Notes: generated by a model not told the origin, from the letters alone. A stretch of 64,000 nt of DNA from Alphaproteobacteria bacterium (GCA_012103325.1 WLWY01000009.1:1-64000), one strand, 5' to 3'. Positions 33,666-43,421 are shown, counted from the first letter of the stretch. Made by a program: numbers and translations.

Positions 33666-35824
33666 TACGCAAGGAAACGCTTCAACACATTCTCCAGAAT
33701 ACGCGACACGTTGTTGTCGTAATTGTCGTGCGACAGCGAGCCGCAGAACGTGATCGAGCCGACCGAGAAGACAGCGCCGCCGCCGGGGCAGTCGAAATAG
33801 GTCATGTCGGCGCGGGTCAGTTCGTCGTGCGTGCCGCCGGGAATCGTGCTGACATGGGTTAGCCATTCTTCCGGCACGAGGACGAAGTGGCCGGGTGGGT
33901 TTTCCGAGACGGCGAGCACGACCGCGTTCTCCGGCGTGCCGAGGTGACGGTCGGTACGGTCCAGTTCGAAACCTGCCGCACCGCCGCCGGAGAGACCGAA
34001 ATCGCCGATGATCTCGTCGGACACCCCCTCGAATATCCAGCGCGTCCGGGGATCGTCCGCGCCCGGTGCGCGGCGGTAGTAGGTTCCTTCGAACAGGCCC
34101 TGTGCGCTGAAGCCGACGCCGGCGAGCTGCTGCGGCGGGCGGTTGTTGCGCCGCCAGATGCCACCATAATTGCCGTCGAAGGCTTGGTAATACTCGCCCG
34201 GTTCCGCGGCCCAGGCGCGGATGCCGCCCTCGGCGCGCCGTACCTCGATCAGCCCATCCATTTCCGGGTGTAGCGCGACGCGCCAATAGAATCCGTTCCC
34301 GCCGAGATAGGCAAAATTGCCGCCGTCGTCGCGGTATTGGGTGAGCGCGTCGAGGGTTTCCGTCGTATGGTATTCCGGGTGGCTGCCGGTGATCACCGCC
34401 TTGTACCCCGCAATCGCATCGACGCCGTCGTGATGTAGTTCCCAGTCGGTGACGACGTCGAAGGCGATGCCCTTTTCCTCCAGCCAGTCGGTCAGGTGGG
34501 TGTCGGCAGGCATGTGACGCAGGCCGGACCCGCGGGCGTCGAAGATCGGGAAGTAGCCCGGCCGGACGTTGAGCATCGGCCGCCGCCAGCTCGCATGGCA
34601 GATGCCGGAGCCATCGGTGTGATGGTTGTAGGTGGACAGGCCGAATTCGCGATGTTCCATCGGGTTCCAGGGAAACGCGCCCCAATCCGTTGCCCGTTGT
34701 TTCCAGTCTTCGCCGAAATCGACGCGGGCCTGGTTGCCGTAAATGACATAGGTGAAGGTCGAGACCAGCACGCACAGGTCGGCGGTCCGGGTGCCCTTCG
34801 GCGGGCAGACGAAGAAGGGAATGGCTTCCCAGTAATCGCCGCAGGACAGGCGCGCGGCATAGGCACCGCTTGGCAGATCGTCCGGGACCGTGAAGGTGAA
34901 GTCGGTTACCCAGTCGCAGTCGGCGACGTCGTCTTCGTGGAAATGGATCGCGCCGTAAGTTTCCGGCGCGTGCGTCCAGTTGCGCTCATCGCCGGTCCAG
35001 TTCGACCCGGTCATGGCGCGCGCCGGTGCCTGCACCAAGGCGCCATGCCATCCGTTCGGGCCGGTGTCGACGGCGCGCATCGATGACATCTCTTGTGAAA
35101 AGTCCCAGCGCGCGAGCGGCGCGGCTGTCTCCAGCGTTTCCGGGTCGACCGCTCCGGCATAGAGGGCCGGCGCTTCGATCTTGCCGTTGAAATGACCCGC
35201 GACCGGCGCGCCGCCGATGGCGGCGATCGTAATCGGGGCGTTTGCATTAGGCGCGGCGTCAGTCATCGTGCCGCTTTGCGTGCCACTGTCATCGACCAGA
35301 GTCGGTTCGCCCAACGCCTGCTGACCGACGGTGACGGCACCGGAGGCGGCATCGTAGCTGGCGCAGACTTGATACCAGGCGCGCTCGCGGAACGGCTTGC
35401 CGACGGCGAGGCGAAACGAGTCTGCGCCGCCGAGCCGCAGTTCGGCACCGTTTGGACCGAGCGCCAGTGCGAAGCCGTTGCCGCCGTCGGGATCGTAACG
35501 GCTGACAATGCCCTGGTCCGCCTTGTCGGGCCGCGTCGGCCAAATCACCGCCGTGACGGTGAAGCTCTCGAGCGAGAGGCCATCCGCTGGCGCGGAGATG
35601 TAGGAACCGCGCACCGGGGTCTGCACGCGCGACGGGTAGCTGCCGGCGAAGGCTGCCGGCACGTCTTTTTCTTTGATCCCGGGGCCGTCCGGGTTCGGGT
35701 CGCCGCAGATCACCCGTACGAGTTTGGCGTCGTAGGGCGCGGGACCTTGGCTCGAAACCTTGAAGCCGATGGTTTCGCCCGGGCGCAGTGAAAGGCGGTC
35801 GGCATACCCGATCAATGGTATCAT
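33665..35824 (-). CDS. N,N-dimethylformamidase large-subunit-like protein
   Basis: A 719-residue protein resembling DMFase alpha. A first beta domain (MIPLIGYADRLSLRPGETIG) is followed by a LamG/concanavalin-like domain at about 90-230 (RYDPDGGNGFALALGPNGAE). The catalytic amidohydrolase-like part contains LCVLVSTFTYVIYGNQAR, MEHREFGLSTYNHHTDGSG, AVITGSHPEYHTTETLDALT and GGNFAYLGGNGFYWRVAL. DMFase uses a tyrosine-ligated iron, and several conserved tyrosines plus SHPEY are candidates. The small subunit gene is not next to it. It diverges from the aminotransferase gene at 35997. The substrate, some N-substituted amide, is unknown. Confidence 0.85.
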   Translation of the reverse strand: MIPLIGYADRLSLRPGETIGFKVSSQGPAPYDAKLVRVICGDPNPDGPGIKEKDVPAAFAGSYPSRVQTPVRGSYISAPADGLSLESFTVTAVIWPTRPDKADQGIVSRYDPDGGNGFALALGPNGAELRLGGADSFRLAVGKPFRERAWYQVCASYDAASGAVTVGQQALGEPTLVDDSGTQSGTMTDAAPNANAPITIAAIGGAPVAGHFNGKIEAPALYAGAVDPETLETAAPLARWDFSQEMSSMRAVDTGPNGWHGALVQAPARAMTGSNWTGDERNWTHAPETYGAIHFHEDDVADCDWVTDFTFTVPDDLPSGAYAARLSCGDYWEAIPFFVCPPKGTRTADLCVLVSTFTYVIYGNQARVDFGEDWKQRATDWGAFPWNPMEHREFGLSTYNHHTDGSGICHASWRRPMLNVRPGYFPIFDARGSGLRHMPADTHLTDWLEEKGIAFDVVTDWELHHDGVDAIAGYKAVITGSHPEYHTTETLDALTQYRDDGGNFAYLGGNGFYWRVALHPEMDGLIEVRRAEGGIRAWAAEPGEYYQAFDGNYGGIWRRNNRPPQQLAGVGFSAQGLFEGTYYRRAPGADDPRTRWIFEGVSDEIIGDFGLSGGGAAGFELDRTDRHLGTPENAVVLAVSENPPGHFVLVPEEWLTHVSTIPGGTHDELTRADMTYFDCPGGGAVFSVGSITFCGSLSHDNYDNNVSRILENVLKRFLA

Positions 35825-35996
35825 GGTGGCGGAGTCCCTGTTTGAAAGGTGCGTGGCGGTTCGTCGTTCGGAAATTGTTTCGCCAACTATGCCCCACGAG
35901 GCGCGGGATGCGCCATACGGGATTTTGCAGAACCGCCCCCGTTTGCATTAGGGTTGAGCAAACGGCAATGGGATTTCTCAAAAGGAGACGTGCGCT

Positions 35997-37313
35997 ATGA
36001 CCGACTCATCGGAGCACCTATTCGAACAGGCCCGAACAACCCTGGCCGGCGGCGTGTCGCACGAGAGCCGGTTCGCGGCGCCCTTCCCGAAATATATCGA
36101 CCGCGCGTAAGGCTCCCGCAAATGGGAAGTCGATGGCACGGAGTATATCGACTACGCCATGGGCAGCGCGTCGCTGCTGCTCGGCCACGCCCATCCCGAT
36201 GTCGTTTCGGCGGTGACGGAGCAGGCGGCGAAGGGCAGTTTCTTCGCCGATTGCCATCCGCTTGAAGTCGAGTGGGCCGGCCTGATCCAAGAGCTTATAC
36301 CGTCGGCGGAGCGGGTACGTTTCGTCGGTTCGGGGACCGAGGCCACGATGCTGGCGATCCGCATCGCACGCGCCTATTCCGGCAAAAACAAAATCCTTCG
36401 CTTCGAGGGCCATTATCATGGCTGGCACGAATTCGTCGATCTGGGCATGAAGGCGCCGTACGACCGACCGTCGTCGCTTGGCATTCTGCCGGGGACGGTT
36501 GCGGCCACTGTCGTCGCGCCGCCGGACGCGCAGCGTGTCGCGGAAATATTGGAACAGGACAGCGACATCGGCACGATCATTTGCGAGGTGTCGGGCGCGA
36601 ACTATGGCAGCGTGCCATTGCCGTTCGGCCTGCTGGGCGAATTGCGCCGGCTCGCGGATGCGCATAATGCGGTCCTCATCTTCGATGAGGTGATCACCGG
36701 CTTCCGCTGGAGCCCGGGTGGTCTACAGGCGCGCGACAATATCATCCCGGACCTGACCTCGATGGCCAAGATCGTCACCGGCGGTATGCCGGGCGGCGCG
36801 GTCGGCGGCCGCGAGGAATTCATGGCCCTGCTCGACCCGACGCACGAGTTTCGCGGCCGCAAGCCCGGCGTTACCCACAAGGGGACGTTCAACGGTAATC
36901 CGCTCGTCGCGGCAACCGGCGCCGCGGCGCTGAAACAGGTCAAGACGGGGGAGCCGAACCGCCTGGCGGACGCGGCGGCCGAGCGGCTGCGGTCGGGCAT
37001 GCGCAAGGTCATCGAGGAACATCAGGTCGCCGGTGCCGTCTATGGCGAGGCGTCGACCTTCCATGTCTATCTCGGCGAGGGCGCGGAGAACGGCTCGGTC
37101 GAAGATCTGGGCGCGGAAAAGATCAGGGGCATTGCACCAGAGATTCTATATGCGATGCGCAACGGCCTCCGCCAGCGCGGCGTCGATTTGATGTCGCATA
37201 TGAGCGGCGTCACCTCGATGGCGCACAGCGACGCGGACATCGATCAGACCCTGGAGGCATTCGAGGACACGCTGCGCGAGATGATTTCCGAGCAGCTTGT
37301 CGGCCGCGCTTAG
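35997..37313 (+). pseudogene. GSA aminomutase-like class III aminotransferase with an in-frame TAA at codon 38
   Basis: ATG 35997 has a good ribosome-binding site (AAAGGAG). The frame reads to KYIDRA, then TAA at 36108-36110, then GSRKWEVDGTEYIDY in the same frame, continuing to 37313 (about 438 residues with read-through). Relatives normally have glutamate at that place. The rest is intact: FVGSGTEATMLAIRIAR, FEGHYHGWHEF, LIFDEVITGF and the PLP lysine in TSMAKIVTGGMPGGAVGG. Members convert glutamate-semialdehyde or other amino-ketones; many paralogues are catabolic. Re-initiation at 36159 would lose the first 54 residues, so function is doubtful. Confidence 0.8.
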
Positions 37314-37362
37314 GACGAATCGGACTGAGTTCTATTTACAGGTCGTCCCAATACACCGCCTC

Positions 37363-37585
37363 GTCATCCTCGACTTGATCGAGGATCCATTTCCATGCAG
37401 GACGCGGCGTTTCCCCGAACCCCGGATCGTCGGCGCGATTGCATTGTGAAGAATAGCTTCCTATGCCCGGAGTGAACCTCCACTGGGGAGGGGCAATTCC
37501 GACCGTGGCCTGGATCCTCGATCAAGTCGAGGATGACGGGGCGGTGTGTCGAGGATGACGGCCTTTGATTGGGGATGACGGACGG
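37363..37585. repeat. REP/GIY-YIG cassette remnant, copy d
   Basis: Left palindrome GTCATCCTCGACTTGATCGA with GGATCC (37363-37389), a ~120-base interior with CATTGTGAAGAATAGC and CGGAGTGAACCTCCACTGGG, which matches DNA upstream of the intact GIY-YIG gene (GCATTGTGAAGTGAGG, CGGAGCGAACCTCAATTGGG), an inverted palindrome (37511-37540) and inverted half units GAGGATGACGG, GGGATGACGG. The nuclease coding part is wholly deleted. It lies between convergent genes. Confidence 0.75.
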
Positions 37586-37667
37586 GGTTAACGAACCAAG
37601 CCTAGCCCGCCGCCGTGCCGATCGGTTCGGGGCGAACTGGAAGCATCGCGCGCCGGTCGCGCTTCCG

Positions 37668-38618
37668 TTAGCCGTTCAGCACGCGGATCGGGTCGCCGTC
37701 GATAAAAGCCGCGATATTCTCGGCGGCGCTTTGATACATGCCGCTTAGGTTTTCGGCCGTGACGTAACCGGTGTGCGGCGTCAGGATCGTGTTTTCGAGC
37801 GTCCGCAGCGGGTGGGATACCGGCAGCGGTTCGACGTCGTAAACGTCCAGGCCCGCACCGGCGATGCGTTTCTCGCGGAGCGCGTCGATCAGCGCCGCCT
37901 CGTCGACGATCGGGCCGCGCGAGGTATTGACGAGAAACGCCGTTGGCTTCATCAGCGCCAGCTCCGGCGCGCCGATCAGGCCGCGCGACCGGTCGCTCAG
38001 GATAAGCTGGATCGTCAGGACGTCCGCTTGCGACAGGGCTTCTTCCTTGCTGACCCGTTTGACCCCGACTTCGGCGGCGCGCTCGTCGGTCAGGTTCTGG
38101 CTCCAGGCGACGACATTCATGTCGAAGGCGAGGCCGACGTTGGCGACATAGGCGCCGAGCTTGCCGAGGCCGATCACCGAGAGCGTCTTGCCGCCGAGGC
38201 TGAGCCCGATGTTGGGTTGCCATTCGCCATTGCGCATCGACCGGTCGTCGGCCGGGATGTTCTTCATTAGGGAAATGATCAGCGCCCAGGCCAGTTCTCC
38301 GGCGGGCGCACCGAGACCCGGTGTGCCGCAGACCGGGATGCCGCGCGCACGGGCCGCGTCCGTGTCGATCGACCGGTTGCGCATGCCCGTCGTGACGATG
38401 AGCTTCAGACTGTCGAGCTGTTCGATCAGGCTTGCCGGCACCGGTGTTCGTTCCCGCATGCAGACGACGACGTCATACCCGGCGAGGGCTGCCGCAACCG
38501 CGTCCTCATCGCCGAGCGGCGCGTTGAAGACGGTGATATCCGCCTTGCCGTCCAGCGCGCTCCAGTCGGCTAGTGTCTGAGATACGTTTTGGTAATCGTC
38601 CAGTATTGCGATGCGCAT
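37668..38618 (-). CDS. D-2-hydroxyacid dehydrogenase family protein
   Basis: A 316-residue NAD-dependent dehydrogenase started at MRIAILDDYQN (38618). The Rossmann core is SVIGLGKLGAYVANVGLAFD. Catalytic residues are visible: the arginine in LVNTSRGPIVDEAAL, the glutamate in YDVEPLPVSHPL and the histidine in TPHTGYVTAENL. The N-terminal ILDDYQN and WSALDGKADITVF are typical of a branch close to phosphoglycerate dehydrogenase relatives of unknown substrate. It stands alone on the minus strand. Confidence 0.92.
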   Translation of the reverse strand: MRIAILDDYQNVSQTLADWSALDGKADITVFNAPLGDEDAVAAALAGYDVVVCMRERTPVPASLIEQLDSLKLIVTTGMRNRSIDTDAARARGIPVCGTPGLGAPAGELAWALIISLMKNIPADDRSMRNGEWQPNIGLSLGGKTLSVIGLGKLGAYVANVGLAFDMNVVAWSQNLTDERAAEVGVKRVSKEEALSQADVLTIQLILSDRSRGLIGAPELALMKPTAFLVNTSRGPIVDEAALIDALREKRIAGAGLDVYDVEPLPVSHPLRTLENTILTPHTGYVTAENLSGMYQSAAENIAAFIDGDPIRVLNG

Positions 38619-38670
38619 ATCGCCCCTCCCCATGACCAATTTTGTTGTGATTCTAACGCCGCGGTTGGCG

Positions 38671-39150
38671 CTATATTTGCAGATCTACCGTCGAACCGGT
38701 TCGGGCTTCCGCGGCGTTCCGTTCGCGCTCTTCGATGGCTCGGGTCGTTTCGTCCGTGCTTTCCTTGGCATCTTTCAGCCGAGCGGTCTCGCTCACCGCA
38801 CTTTCTGCCTCTTGCGCGCGCAGCAGGACTTCCCGGTCTTCCCGGCTCAGGCGCCGTGCCGCGATAACCTCGAAATCGATCCGTTCCGCCGCAGTAACGT
38901 CGTCGCCGCTAACCAGCTGCAGTGGAAAGCCATCGGCATCGGGGCCGAATTTGGCCGTAAAGGCGATGCGGCCAGGACGCTCGGCGGGTTTGTTTTCATT
39001 GGGGTCGGTCTTGCGCCGGTCGGCCCGCAACTCTTCGCCTTCGTTGACCGGGGTAATGCGTCTGGAATCGGGCGCAGGTTCTGACTGCCGCCGCCCTTCG
39101 GACGGGCCTGCCGGAATCGAAGTTGAGTCAAATGCAGCCGTCAAATACAT
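38671..39150 (-). CDS. Hypothetical protein, 159 aa
   Basis: I do not recognise this family. The 159-residue protein has no signal peptide or membrane span. The N-terminal third is polar and probably disordered (PSEGRRQSEPAPDSRR). The centre (RPGRIAFTAKFGPDADGFPL) may form a small beta structure. The C-terminal 50 residues are rich in E, R and A (LSREDREVLLRAQEAESAVS) and likely form a coiled coil. It is 52 bases upstream of the D-2-hydroxyacid dehydrogenase on the same strand. Coding nature is supported by length and base-3 bias only. Confidence 0.55.
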   Translation of the reverse strand: MYLTAAFDSTSIPAGPSEGRRQSEPAPDSRRITPVNEGEELRADRRKTDPNENKPAERPGRIAFTAKFGPDADGFPLQLVSGDDVTAAERIDFEVIAARRLSREDREVLLRAQEAESAVSETARLKDAKESTDETTRAIEERERNAAEARTGSTVDLQI

Positions 39151-39455
39151 GTCTTACAGGTAGTGTAACATCGTTAATTTTGCAAGTTGCGGCGTTAACA
39201 CTTTCGTGTATTACCGCGGGTTTTAACCAAAGAATCGACATGCCTACAGGTGGTTCGCGAGCGTGCGAAATATTGTTGCGTATTTCACCATTTGACCCAA
39301 ATACTCGGCATTTGCCGTATTTTGACCGGCGGCGGCTTTTACGGCGATGTTAACGATTTGGCCGTGGGGTTGCGCGCCCGCACCGGCCCCTATAAGAAAG
39401 CGGCGCTCTGGCCGGCCACCGGGACAGGGCCAAATACTATTGTGGAGCAAGGCTT
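39151..39455. other. Divergent promoter region of the queuosine locus
   Basis: About 305 bases between the divergently transcribed hypothetical gene and the queuosine precursor transporter. The left half is AT-richer, suiting promoters. I saw no preQ1 riboswitch-like fold; the GGAGCAAGG before 39456 is an ordinary ribosome-binding site. Nothing else was recognised. Confidence 0.4.
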
Positions 39456-39977
39456 ATGGGGCTCATCCTGCCCATCGCGGCGATGTCGCTGATTGTCGCG
39501 GTTTCGAATTATTGGGTTCAGTTTCCCATCAACGACTGGCTGACCTGGGGCGCGTTGACCTTTCCAGTCGCCTTCCTGATTACCGATCTGACCAACCGCG
39601 CCTATGGGCCGGCGCATACCCGCCGCGTCGTCTATGTCGGCTTCGCGATTGCGGTTGCCTTGTCCTATATGCTGGTGGATGCCCGCATCGCCCTCGCCTC
39701 CGGAACGGCGTTCCTGGTGAGCCAGCTCTGCGACGTGTTCGTCTTCGACCGGCTGCGCAATCGGCCCTGGTGGCAGGCGCCGCTGGGATCGTCGGCCATC
39801 GCCTCGACGCTCGATACGGCATTGTTCTTCTCGCTGGCGTTTGCCGGCACCGCCGTGCCGTGGCAGACCTTGGCGCTGGGCGATCTCGTCGTGAAGTTCG
39901 CGGTTGCCGCCTGTATGCTGATCCCCTTCCGGGTGCTGCTGGCGTGGATCCGTCCCGTCACCGCTGCCGCCGACTGA
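39456..39977 (+). CDS. Queuosine precursor transporter (YhhQ/VUT family)
   Basis: A 173-residue membrane protein with about five or six hydrophobic helices. The family core is FPVAFLITDLTNRAYGPAHT, followed by RRVVYVGFAIA and SQLCDVFVFDRLRNRPWWQA, then SSAIASTLDTALFFSLAFAG. These match the DUF165/VUT family that imports preQ0 or preQ1. It is followed with no gap by queA, which supports the function: salvaged precursor is fed to Tgt and QueA encoded in the same transcript. Confidence 0.9.
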   Translation: MGLILPIAAMSLIVAVSNYWVQFPINDWLTWGALTFPVAFLITDLTNRAYGPAHTRRVVYVGFAIAVALSYMLVDARIALASGTAFLVSQLCDVFVFDRLRNRPWWQAPLGSSAIASTLDTALFFSLAFAGTAVPWQTLALGDLVVKFAVAACMLIPFRVLLAWIRPVTAAAD

Positions 39978-41018
39978 ATGCGGCTCGACGAATTCGATTT
40001 TGATCTCCCGCGCGACCGGATCGCGCAGCAGCCCGCCCGGCCCCGCGACTCGGCGCGGCTTCTTGCTGTCGGCGACGGGTTAGAGGACCGCACGGTCGTG
40101 GATTTGCCGTCGCTGTTGCGGTCCGGCGATCTGCTCGTCGTGAACGAGACCCGGGTAATGCCCGTCCGGCTGTCCGGGAAGCGAGGGGATGCCACGGTTG
40201 AAGTCACCTTGCATACCGACACCGGCGACGGACGCTGGCTTGCCTTCGCCAAACCGGGCCGTCGCCTGCGGGTCGGCGACCGGATTGTCTTCGCCGACGA
40301 GTTCCATGCAGATGTCGCCGAAAAGCGGCCGGAGGGCGACGTCGTGCTGGCGTTCGACATGCCGGCGGCGGCGTTCGTCGTGGCGCTGGACCGGCACGGA
40401 ACCATGCCGCTGCCGCCCTACATTCACCGCGACAGCGGAGGCGAGCCGGCTGACCGTAAAAACTATCAAACGATGTTCGCCGCCACGGACGGCGCGATTG
40501 CCGCACCGACGGCGGGGCTTCATTTCACGCCGGACTTGCTGGCGCGGTTGAAGGCGGCGGGTATCGGCTGCGCGCGTATTACGCTGCATGTCGGCGTCGG
40601 CACGTTTCTGCCAGTGAAGGTGGAGGAACTGAGCGATCATCGCATGCATTCGGAATATGGGGTGATCGATAGCAACACAGCGGCGGCGATCAACGCGGCG
40701 CGCGCGGCGGGCGGCCGTATCGTCGCCGTGGGCACGACCTGCGTCCGGCTTCTGGAGAGTGCGGCGGATGAAGCAGGCATCGTGCAGCCCTTCGAAGGCA
40801 CCACCGACCTGTTCATCACGCCGGGCTGGCGGTTCCGCGGCGTCGATTTGATGATGACGAACTTCCATCTGCCGAGATCGACGCTCTTCGTCCTCGTCTC
40901 CGCCTTCGCGGGACTGGCGCGCATGCAGTCGTCCTATCGGCACGCCATCGAATCCGGCTATCGTTTCTACTCCTATGGCGATGCCTGTCTGTTGACGCCG
41001 GAAGCGGCACCGACATGA
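39978..41018 (+). CDS. queA: S-adenosylmethionine:tRNA ribosyltransferase-isomerase
   Basis: A 346-residue QueA. It starts MRLDEFDFDLPRDRIAQQPA and has LPSLLRSGDLLVVNETRVMP, LPPYIHRD, AAPTAGLHFTPDLL, TLHVGVGTFLPV and the late NFHLPRSTLFVLVSAFAG, all standard for the family. It transfers and isomerises the ribosyl part of SAM onto preQ1 already inserted in tRNA, making epoxyqueuosine. The start directly abuts the transporter stop, and the end overlaps tgt by 4 bases (ATGA). Confidence 0.97.
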   Translation: MRLDEFDFDLPRDRIAQQPARPRDSARLLAVGDGLEDRTVVDLPSLLRSGDLLVVNETRVMPVRLSGKRGDATVEVTLHTDTGDGRWLAFAKPGRRLRVGDRIVFADEFHADVAEKRPEGDVVLAFDMPAAAFVVALDRHGTMPLPPYIHRDSGGEPADRKNYQTMFAATDGAIAAPTAGLHFTPDLLARLKAAGIGCARITLHVGVGTFLPVKVEELSDHRMHSEYGVIDSNTAAAINAARAAGGRIVAVGTTCVRLLESAADEAGIVQPFEGTTDLFITPGWRFRGVDLMMTNFHLPRSTLFVLVSAFAGLARMQSSYRHAIESGYRFYSYGDACLLTPEAAPT

Positions 41019-42148
41019 GCAATACAGATTTTTCATTCGAGTTGATCGCAACGCAGGGCGCGGCCCGGCGCGGCCGCGTGCAGACCGCGCATGGCGTGAT
41101 CGACACGCCGGCCTTCATGACCGTCGGCACGGCGGGCACGGTGAAGGCGATGACGGCCGAGGCAGTGCGCCGCACCGGCGCGCAGGTCGTGCTCGGCAAC
41201 ACCTATCATCTGATGCTGCGGCCCGGCGCGGAACGCATCGCGCGGCTCGGCGGCCTGCACAAATTCATGGATTGGCGGGGACCTATTCTGACCGACTCCG
41301 GCGGCTTCCAGGTCATGTCGCTGGCGAAGCTGCGCAAGATGTCGGAAGCGGGCGTGTCGTTTCATTCGCATATCGACGGGTCGCGCCACGAATTGACGCC
41401 GGAACGCTCGATTGAAATCCAGCATCTTCTCGGCGCCGATATCACCATGGTGCTCGACGAGTGCACCGCGGACGGTGCAAGTCACAAAGAGGCGGCGGAT
41501 TCCATGGCGCTGTCCACCCGGTGGGCGCGGCGCAGCAAGGAGGCCTTCGTCGAACGGCCGGGGCATGCGCTGTTTGGCATCGTGCAGGGCAGCGTCTACG
41601 ACGACCTTCGCGCCGAGTCGGCGGCGGCACTGCTCGATATTGGCTTCGATGGCTATGCGGTCGGCGGGCTCGCGGTGGGCGAAGGACAGGAAGCGATGTT
41701 CGGCGTTCTCGACGCGACCGTGCCGCACCTGCCCGAAGACCGTCCGCGCTATCTGATGGGGGTCGGGCTGCCGGACGATATCGTCGGTGCCGTACTGCGC
41801 GGCATCGATATGTTCGACTGCGTCCTGCCGACCCGGTCGGGCCGGACCGGCCGCGCCTATACGGCGCGCGGCTCCCTGAACATCCGCAACGCGCGGCACG
41901 CCGACGATCCACGGCCGCTCGAAGAAGGCTGCGCCTGCCCCGCCTGTACGGCACACAGCCGCGCCTATCTGCATCATCTGCATCGCGCCGGAGAGATGCT
42001 CGGCGGGATGCTTCTGACCTGGCATAATCTGCACTATTATCAACAGCTCATGGCGGCGCTGCGCGGCGCGATTGAAAACGACTCGCTGAGCGAGTTCGCC
42101 ACGGCGTTCCGCGAGATGCAGGCGGCCGGTGATATCGAGCCGCTTTAG
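41015..42148 (+). CDS. tgt: tRNA-guanine transglycosylase
   Basis: A 377-residue bacterial Tgt. Key segments are VKAMTAEAVRRTGAQVVLGN, ILTDSGGFQVMSL with the general acid/base aspartate, GGLAVGEGQEAMF, the nucleophile region MFDCVLPTRSGRTGRAYTAR and the zinc site CACPACTAHSRAYLHH. It exchanges the wobble guanine of GUN-anticodon tRNAs for preQ1. It is coupled to queA. Downstream, a MITE carrying an IS separates it from queF and queG; the MITE left end begins at its stop codon. Confidence 0.97.
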   Translation: MSNTDFSFELIATQGAARRGRVQTAHGVIDTPAFMTVGTAGTVKAMTAEAVRRTGAQVVLGNTYHLMLRPGAERIARLGGLHKFMDWRGPILTDSGGFQVMSLAKLRKMSEAGVSFHSHIDGSRHELTPERSIEIQHLLGADITMVLDECTADGASHKEAADSMALSTRWARRSKEAFVERPGHALFGIVQGSVYDDLRAESAAALLDIGFDGYAVGGLAVGEGQEAMFGVLDATVPHLPEDRPRYLMGVGLPDDIVGAVLRGIDMFDCVLPTRSGRTGRAYTARGSLNIRNARHADDPRPLEEGCACPACTAHSRAYLHHLHRAGEMLGGMLLTWHNLHYYQQLMAALRGAIENDSLSEFATAFREMQAAGDIEPL

Positions 42149-42263
42149 AGAGTTCCGTGAGATAGAAAAACGCAGTTGTTTCCACCCCCCATCCTAGCCT
42201 TCCCCCGCAAGGGGGGAAGGGATAATTTAGATAGATCAATAGGTTATTCTCCTCCCCCTTGAT

Positions 42264-43421
42264 GGAGACCTCTGCGAAATGGGTAGCAACTTTGTCGAAA
42301 CGGTGATTCTTTAGAGTGATCGCTATGACGGAGGTCTTGATGGGTGAGAAGCGGGTTGGTGAGGGTGGCTTTGCGGATGCGTTTGTGGCGCCGGGTGCGG
42401 GTTCGAATAAACGTCTGGAGCGTATCGAAGGTCTTTTCGACTGGTCTCGCTTCGAGAAGCTCCTGAAGTCGGTTCGCTCGAAGAAGGGGCGCAGAGGGTA
42501 TCCGGCGCTGTCGATGTACAAGGCGGTTTTGCTGCAGCAATGGTATGGTCTTTCCGACCCGGACCTGGAGGAGGCGTTGGGGGATCGTCTGTCGTTCCGA
42601 CGGTTCTGCGGGTTCTCGTTGAGCGACGAGACACCGGACGAGACGACGTTCGTGCGCTTCCGGGCGGCGCTGGCAGAGAGGAAACTGACGGCGAAGCTTC
42701 TGGCGGAAACGAACCGGCAGTTGGAGCGTCACGGGCTGATGCTGAAGACGGGCACACTGATCGATGCCACCCTGATCGAGGCTTCGGTCAGCCGGCCGTC
42801 CGGTGTTTCCGGCGGGCGTTCGGCGCTCGATCCGGATGCCGATTGGACGCGGCGCGGGCGCACGGCCTATTTCGGGTACAAGGCGCATATCGCCGTCGAT
42901 CAGGGCTCCGAATTGATCCGCGATGCGATGATGACGTCGGCCAAAACCTATGAGAGCGAAGTGGCCGACGCGCTGATCCAGGGCGACGAGCGGGCGGTCT
43001 ATGCTGACAAAGCCTATGAGCACAAGGAGCGCCGCCGGCGCCTCAAGGCGAGGGGCATCAAGGACCGGATCATGCACCGCAGCCATAAGAACCAACCGGC
43101 GCTGCCGCACTGGCAACAGGTCCGCAACCGCCTGATCTCCCCGATCCGCGCTAATGTCGAGCGCCTGTTCGGAACTCTGAAGCGGTCTTACCGATACCGC
43201 CGGGCCCGATACAGGGGGATGCAGAAGAACCAGTCCCACCTTCATCTCCTGTGCATCGCCATGAACCTGAGACGTGCCGAAACTCTTATGCCCTGACACC
43301 GTCCCTTGCCGATCTCGTCAAGAGCGTCCCAAAACCCAACGCGAAAAACCGCCAAACCTATGCACCAACCTCCAAACCCAACGATTATCTCCGATCCTGA
43401 ACCCGTTTCGCAGAGGTCTCC
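42264..43421 (+). mobile_element. IS5-family insertion sequence, 1158 bp
   Basis: Terminal inverted repeats GGAGACCTCTGCGAAATGGG (left) and GGAGACCTCTGCGAAACGGG (right, read inwards) match at 19 of 20 positions. The element holds one transposase gene. TTGA appears on both sides of the insertion, with one extra T on the left, consistent with a short target duplication. The host sequence is a MITE with related ends. Both the gene and the ends look intact, so it may be active. Confidence 0.9.
42325..43296 (+). CDS. IS5 family transposase
   Basis: About 323 residues from ATG 42325; a GTG at 42316 is an alternative. The N-terminal DUF772-type domain has RFEKLLKSVRSKKGRRGYPA and DPDLEEALGDRLSFRRFCGF. 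The DDE catalytic core shows GTLIDATLIEA (first D), AVYADKAYEHKERR (second D) and ANVERLFGTLKRSYRYRRAR (E in the Y-x2-R-type block). It cuts and moves the surrounding IS, and by the shared ends possibly the MITEs. No frameshift or stop is present. Confidence 0.95.
   Translation: MTEVLMGEKRVGEGGFADAFVAPGAGSNKRLERIEGLFDWSRFEKLLKSVRSKKGRRGYPALSMYKAVLLQQWYGLSDPDLEEALGDRLSFRRFCGFSLSDETPDETTFVRFRAALAERKLTAKLLAETNRQLERHGLMLKTGTLIDATLIEASVSRPSGVSGGRSALDPDADWTRRGRTAYFGYKAHIAVDQGSELIRDAMMTSAKTYESEVADALIQGDERAVYADKAYEHKERRRRLKARGIKDRIMHRSHKNQPALPHWQQVRNRLISPIRANVERLFGTLKRSYRYRRARYRGMQKNQSHLHLLCIAMNLRRAETLMP

Noticed and set aside
39151..39455. preQ1 riboswitch upstream of the queuosine transporter
   Set aside because: No preQ1-type hairpin with the A-rich tail next to the ribosome-binding site could be seen.
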